64,000 nt of DNA from Ceratorhiza oryzae-sativae (lineage: Eukaryota > Basidiomycota > Agaricomycetes > Cantharellales > Ceratobasidiaceae). A program made the position numbers and the translations under genes. Below, piece after piece: positions 61,155 to 64,000 of this stretch. The notes under the pieces are model-generated. The model was not told where the DNA came from, did not search any database, and worked only from the letters and a program-made list of their open reading frames with translations. The stretch is from positions 496,001 through 560,000 of the forward strand of contig JARWMV010000233.1 in NCBI GenBank assembly GCA_030998015.1. Reading direction: 5' to 3'. How positions within the stretch are numbered: the stretch's first letter is position 1; every line of letters starts with the position of its first letter.

Positions 61155-63053
61155 ATGTGCGGAATACTCGGACTGCTGCTGAACAACGCCAACGGGCATG
61201 CTGCGACCGAAATCTGCGAAGGACTGAGCCTGCTCCAGCACCGCGGCCAGGACGCGTGCGGGATCGTTACGTGCGGCCGCGGTGGTCGGTTCTACCAGTG
61301 CAAGGCCAACGGAATGGTCCGCGATGTCTTTGATGCGAAGAGCGTAGAGACACTTCTGGGTGGTATGGGCGTCGGTCACGGTCAGTTGCGTCGGTCCAGT
61401 CGTCGAGCAAGTCGGTGCTTAATCACTCGCTGTATGCAGTTCGCTACCCCACCGCCGGCTCCTCAGCTCATGCTGAAGCCCAGCCCTTCTACGTCAACTC
61501 ACCGTACGGCATCGTCTTTGCTCACGTATGTGTGTCAACATATTAGACCTATACACGTCCCTAACTACCGACTGTTTTAGAACGGCAACCTGATCAATAC
61601 CGCCGAGCTTAAAAGGTTTCTTGATGCTGACGCCCACCGACATATCAACACCAACTCCGACTCAGAGGTCCTCCTAAACATCTTTGCAAACAACCTCCAA
61701 AAGACCGGGAAATTTCGTATCAACGAGGAAGATATTTTCACCGCTATCCGCGATCTCATGTGCGAAGCCCACGGCGCATACGCCTGCGTAGCGATGCTTG
61801 CTGGCTTTGGAATCATCGCCTTCCGCGATCCGAATGGTATCCGCCCACTCGGCGTTGCCCGTCGTGGGAGCGACTGGATCGTTGCAAGCGAAAGCGTCGT
61901 TGCTGATGCCGCGGGATTCACCGACTGGACCGACGTTCGTCCAGGCGAAGCCATTATCCTCACACGCCATTCCGAAACCCGCCGGCTGGTCGGACCGGAC
62001 CCGTCTCGGACTCCATTTGCGCCTGATATATTCGAGTACGTGTACCTCGCTCGGCCGGATTCGGTGCTCGACGGGATTAGCGTCTATCGGTCGAGAATGG
62101 CGATGGGAGAAATGCTCGCCAATGAGGTTCGTCGCGTTTTGGACGAGCAGAAGATCGAGGTGGACGTGGTTATCCCTGTGCCGGATACGTCTCGCGTTGC
62201 GGCACTTGAGCTAGCACAAAAGCTCAAGCTTCCCTACCGCGAGGGATTCGTGAAGAACCGATATGTTGGGAGGACTTTCATCATGCCCGGCCAAAAGGAG
62301 AGGAGGAAAAATGTGCGCAGGAAAGTTGAATGCGATGGCACTGGAGTTTTCGGGAAAGAACGTATTGCTAGTTGATGGTGAGTATAGGGCTTACCCCTAT
62401 CGGTTGGTCATTGATAGTCCCCGTGTGATAGACTCGATTGTGAGAGGTACCACCTCGAAAGAGATCGTTCAAATGGCCAAAGACGTTGGTGCGAAGAAGG
62501 TCATATTTGCTTCGTGTGCACCTCCTATCAGGCAAGGTTAACCTTGGTCCAACAAGTCTAGCCAACTCACGCTGTATGCAGATATTCAAATGTCTACGGC
62601 ATAGATATGCCTTCTCGCCAGGAGCTCGTCGCATACAACCGCACGCCGGATCTCGTTGCCTCTGCCATCGGCGCCGACCTGGTCATCTACCAAACTCTCG
62701 ACGATCTTATCTCCGCCGTTCAACAGTTGAACCCAGCCATCAAAGAATTCGACTGCAGCGTCTTTACTGGCAAGTACGTTACCGGTGGCGTGAGTGAGGA
62801 GTATCTCGAAGGGCTCGAAAAGTTGCGCAACGATGCGGCCAAAGGCAAACCTCTGGAAGAGGCTATCCCAAGTGGAGAATCAGGAAGTGGTGCGGAGTCT
62901 GCTGGCTCAGCAGCAACTCAGGTAAATGGTACCAAGGAGCGTAAAGAGGTTTCTCATGGTTGCAGTGGACCTCTCAATGGAGCGGACGAGACAATTGGAC
63001 TGTACAATAGCTGGACAAAGCCGGCCCGAGATGGCGCCACATCCTTCTCATAG
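61155..63053 (+). CDS. ADE4: Amidophosphoribosyltransferase, with an apparent single-base frameshift
   Basis: First committed step of purine synthesis: PRPP plus glutamine to phosphoribosylamine. ATG 61155 puts the nucleophile Cys at position 2 (M-C-G-I-L-G-L-L). The glutaminase domain shows [21 protein letters not shown] and Y-G-I-V-F-A-H-N-G-N. The PRPP domain shows Y-V-G-R-T-F-I-M-P and, across an intron, [13 protein letters not shown]. Between these, R-R-K should be followed by L-N-A-M, but the sequence has one base too many in the AAA at 62322-62324, so the frame switches. An intron at 62532-62581 has a GC donor (GCAAGG) and restores I-R-Y-S-N-V-Y-G. The C-terminus ends W-T-K-P-A-R-D-G at 63053. 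The shift is probably an assembly error in an intact gene. Confidence 0.93.
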
Positions 63054-63205
63054 TTGGTCGAGTGTATACCCCCCCTCCTCGTTCCTACTTATGTACTATT
63101 TCTTGGTCGTGTATGTACATAGAGCGAATAGATTTCTGGAAATTGACAAAGCTTGATGTATAAGCGCCGGGCGGTTGCCTCAGACTTGACCTCCCATAGG
63201 TCACG

Positions 63206-63897
63206 ATGCCCACCGCGACGACAACCGCTCATGTTCCCTCACTCGCAGAAGAGTCTGAACTCCGGAAAGCACGACTTCTTGCTCTCAGGAGAAAGAAATT
63301 AGGAGATAAAACAGATGTGCCGGGGTAAGTGAAGAGTCGTCCGTTACTTTAACATGTGTGATGTTGAACTCGGTTGTTACCAGCCTTCCTCAGATTATAG
63401 AGCGCAACTTTGACACTGAATCCCGTAAAGTCAAAAAGAAAAAGGATGTGGGAGAAGAGGAAGATACCGTCGAGAAGCAGATTGCCGGGTTGGCGGACAT
63501 GATCATTGCGGACGACGAAGTTAAGCGGAACGAAGAGCTCGTATGTCTTTTTTCTTTTTTCAATTTGCTAATTATAAGGTATCGTACTCAACTCCACGCT
63601 GCTCGTGCCCCACAGGACCTACTTAACATTGCTCCCAAACGACCAAACTGGGATTTGAAGCGAGACTTGGACAAGAAGCTTGTCAAATTGGAGAGGCAGA
63701 CTCAACGCGCCATTCACGCTCTGATTCGTATGTGCATGGTTTGACAAGAGTCTCCTAATCCCGTCCCTGATGTTTCCGCAGGACAACGGCTGTCGGCTCA
63801 AAAGGAAGTCCCAACGGACCTTGCTGCCACACTAAGTGCAGCTGAAAAAGCGAACGAGGAGGAAGTGGCGGGAGACGACGCATCGGACGAAGAGTAG
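63206..63897 (+). CDS. CWF18: Pre-mRNA splicing factor Cwf18 / CCDC12
   Basis: Small spliceosome-associated protein of the Cwf18/CCDC12 family. ATG 63206 starts M-P-T-A-T-T-T-A-H-V-P-S-L-A-E-E; the helix E-L-R-K-A-R-L-L-A-L-R-R-K-K is typical. After an intron the frame continues L-P-Q-I-I-E-R-N-F-D, then a Lys/Glu stretch and A-P-K-R-P-N-W-D-L-K-R-D-L-D-K-K-L-V-K-L-E-R-Q-T, the most conserved block. The end is acidic (D-D-A-S-D-E-E) with stop at 63897. Four exons; exon 2 splices into D-L-L-N-I near 63617. ADE4 lies 152 bases upstream on the same strand. Confidence 0.88.
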
Positions 63898-64000
63898 ATC
63901 TCGACGGACATGGTTCGTGGTTGTCTGAGCCTCGTGTAACTCCAAGTGCATATCCAAAAGAGCCATTTTGTTCAAAGAACGTTGTGGATTGTCATTTAGG

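Overview
This is a nuclear window from a filamentous basidiomycete, most likely an agaricomycete of the Rhizoctonia/Ceratobasidium type. That placement is inferred from gene content. The genes are split by many introns of about 46-60 bases with GT...AG (three times GC...AG) borders, the products are fungal (KRE2-type mannosyltransferase, LAT-type amino-acid permease, fused tryptophan synthase, COX24/mS38), and a WD40-rich protein of the kind found at the C-terminus of fungal NLRs runs off the left edge. I see no viral genes, rRNA, tRNA or CRISPR array.

Left part, 0-32.8 kb, looser gene spacing: 3' end of a WD40 repeat gene (2-2238); a 499-bp inverted-repeat element (2322-2820); amino-acid permease (3026-5500, -); RPT3 proteasome ATPase (6280-7905, -); TRP5 tryptophan synthase (9999-12683, -); a conserved fungal orphan with a retropepsin-like C-terminus (13021-14096, -); the divergent pair COX24/mS38 (14854-15673, -) and GCD7/eIF2B-beta (15799-17305, +); GUF1 mitochondrial EF4 GTPase (18019-20970, -); a basic unknown protein (21607-22660, -); and a LIM-domain protein (24784-27545, +). 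The gap 27546-32863 holds no gene I can support. It does hold one of two diverged copies of a roughly 420-bp repeat; the other lies inverted at about 9254-9670.

Right part, 32.8-64 kb, compact housekeeping genes, often in divergent and convergent pairs: metaxin/SAM-like (+), UBC9 (-), PRE2 proteasome beta5 (+), PRO3 (-), KRE2-type mannosyltransferase (-), ELF1 (+), DPM2 (-), TRS120 (+), COQ7 (-), alpha/beta hydrolase (-), MFS transporter (-), triple-KH RNA-binding protein (-), BRX1 (+), asparaginase with ankyrin tail (+), CSM1/PCS1 (-), ADE4 (+), CWF18 (+).

Functionally the window covers protein turnover (RPT3, PRE2, UBC9), amino-acid and purine synthesis (TRP5, PRO3, ADE4), translation and ribosome assembly (GCD7, GUF1, mS38, BRX1), mitochondrial biogenesis and ubiquinone (metaxin, COQ7), the secretory pathway (TRS120, DPM2, KRE2-like) and transcription or splicing (ELF1, CWF18). 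Nothing looks like a biosynthetic cluster. The points most worth a second look are two apparent single-base frameshifts in essential genes (PRE2, ADE4), the diverged inverted repeat pair, the terminal-inverted-repeat element beside the NLR-like gene, an 8-base last exon in RPT3 that carries the HbYX motif, and the orphan with a retropepsin-like domain.
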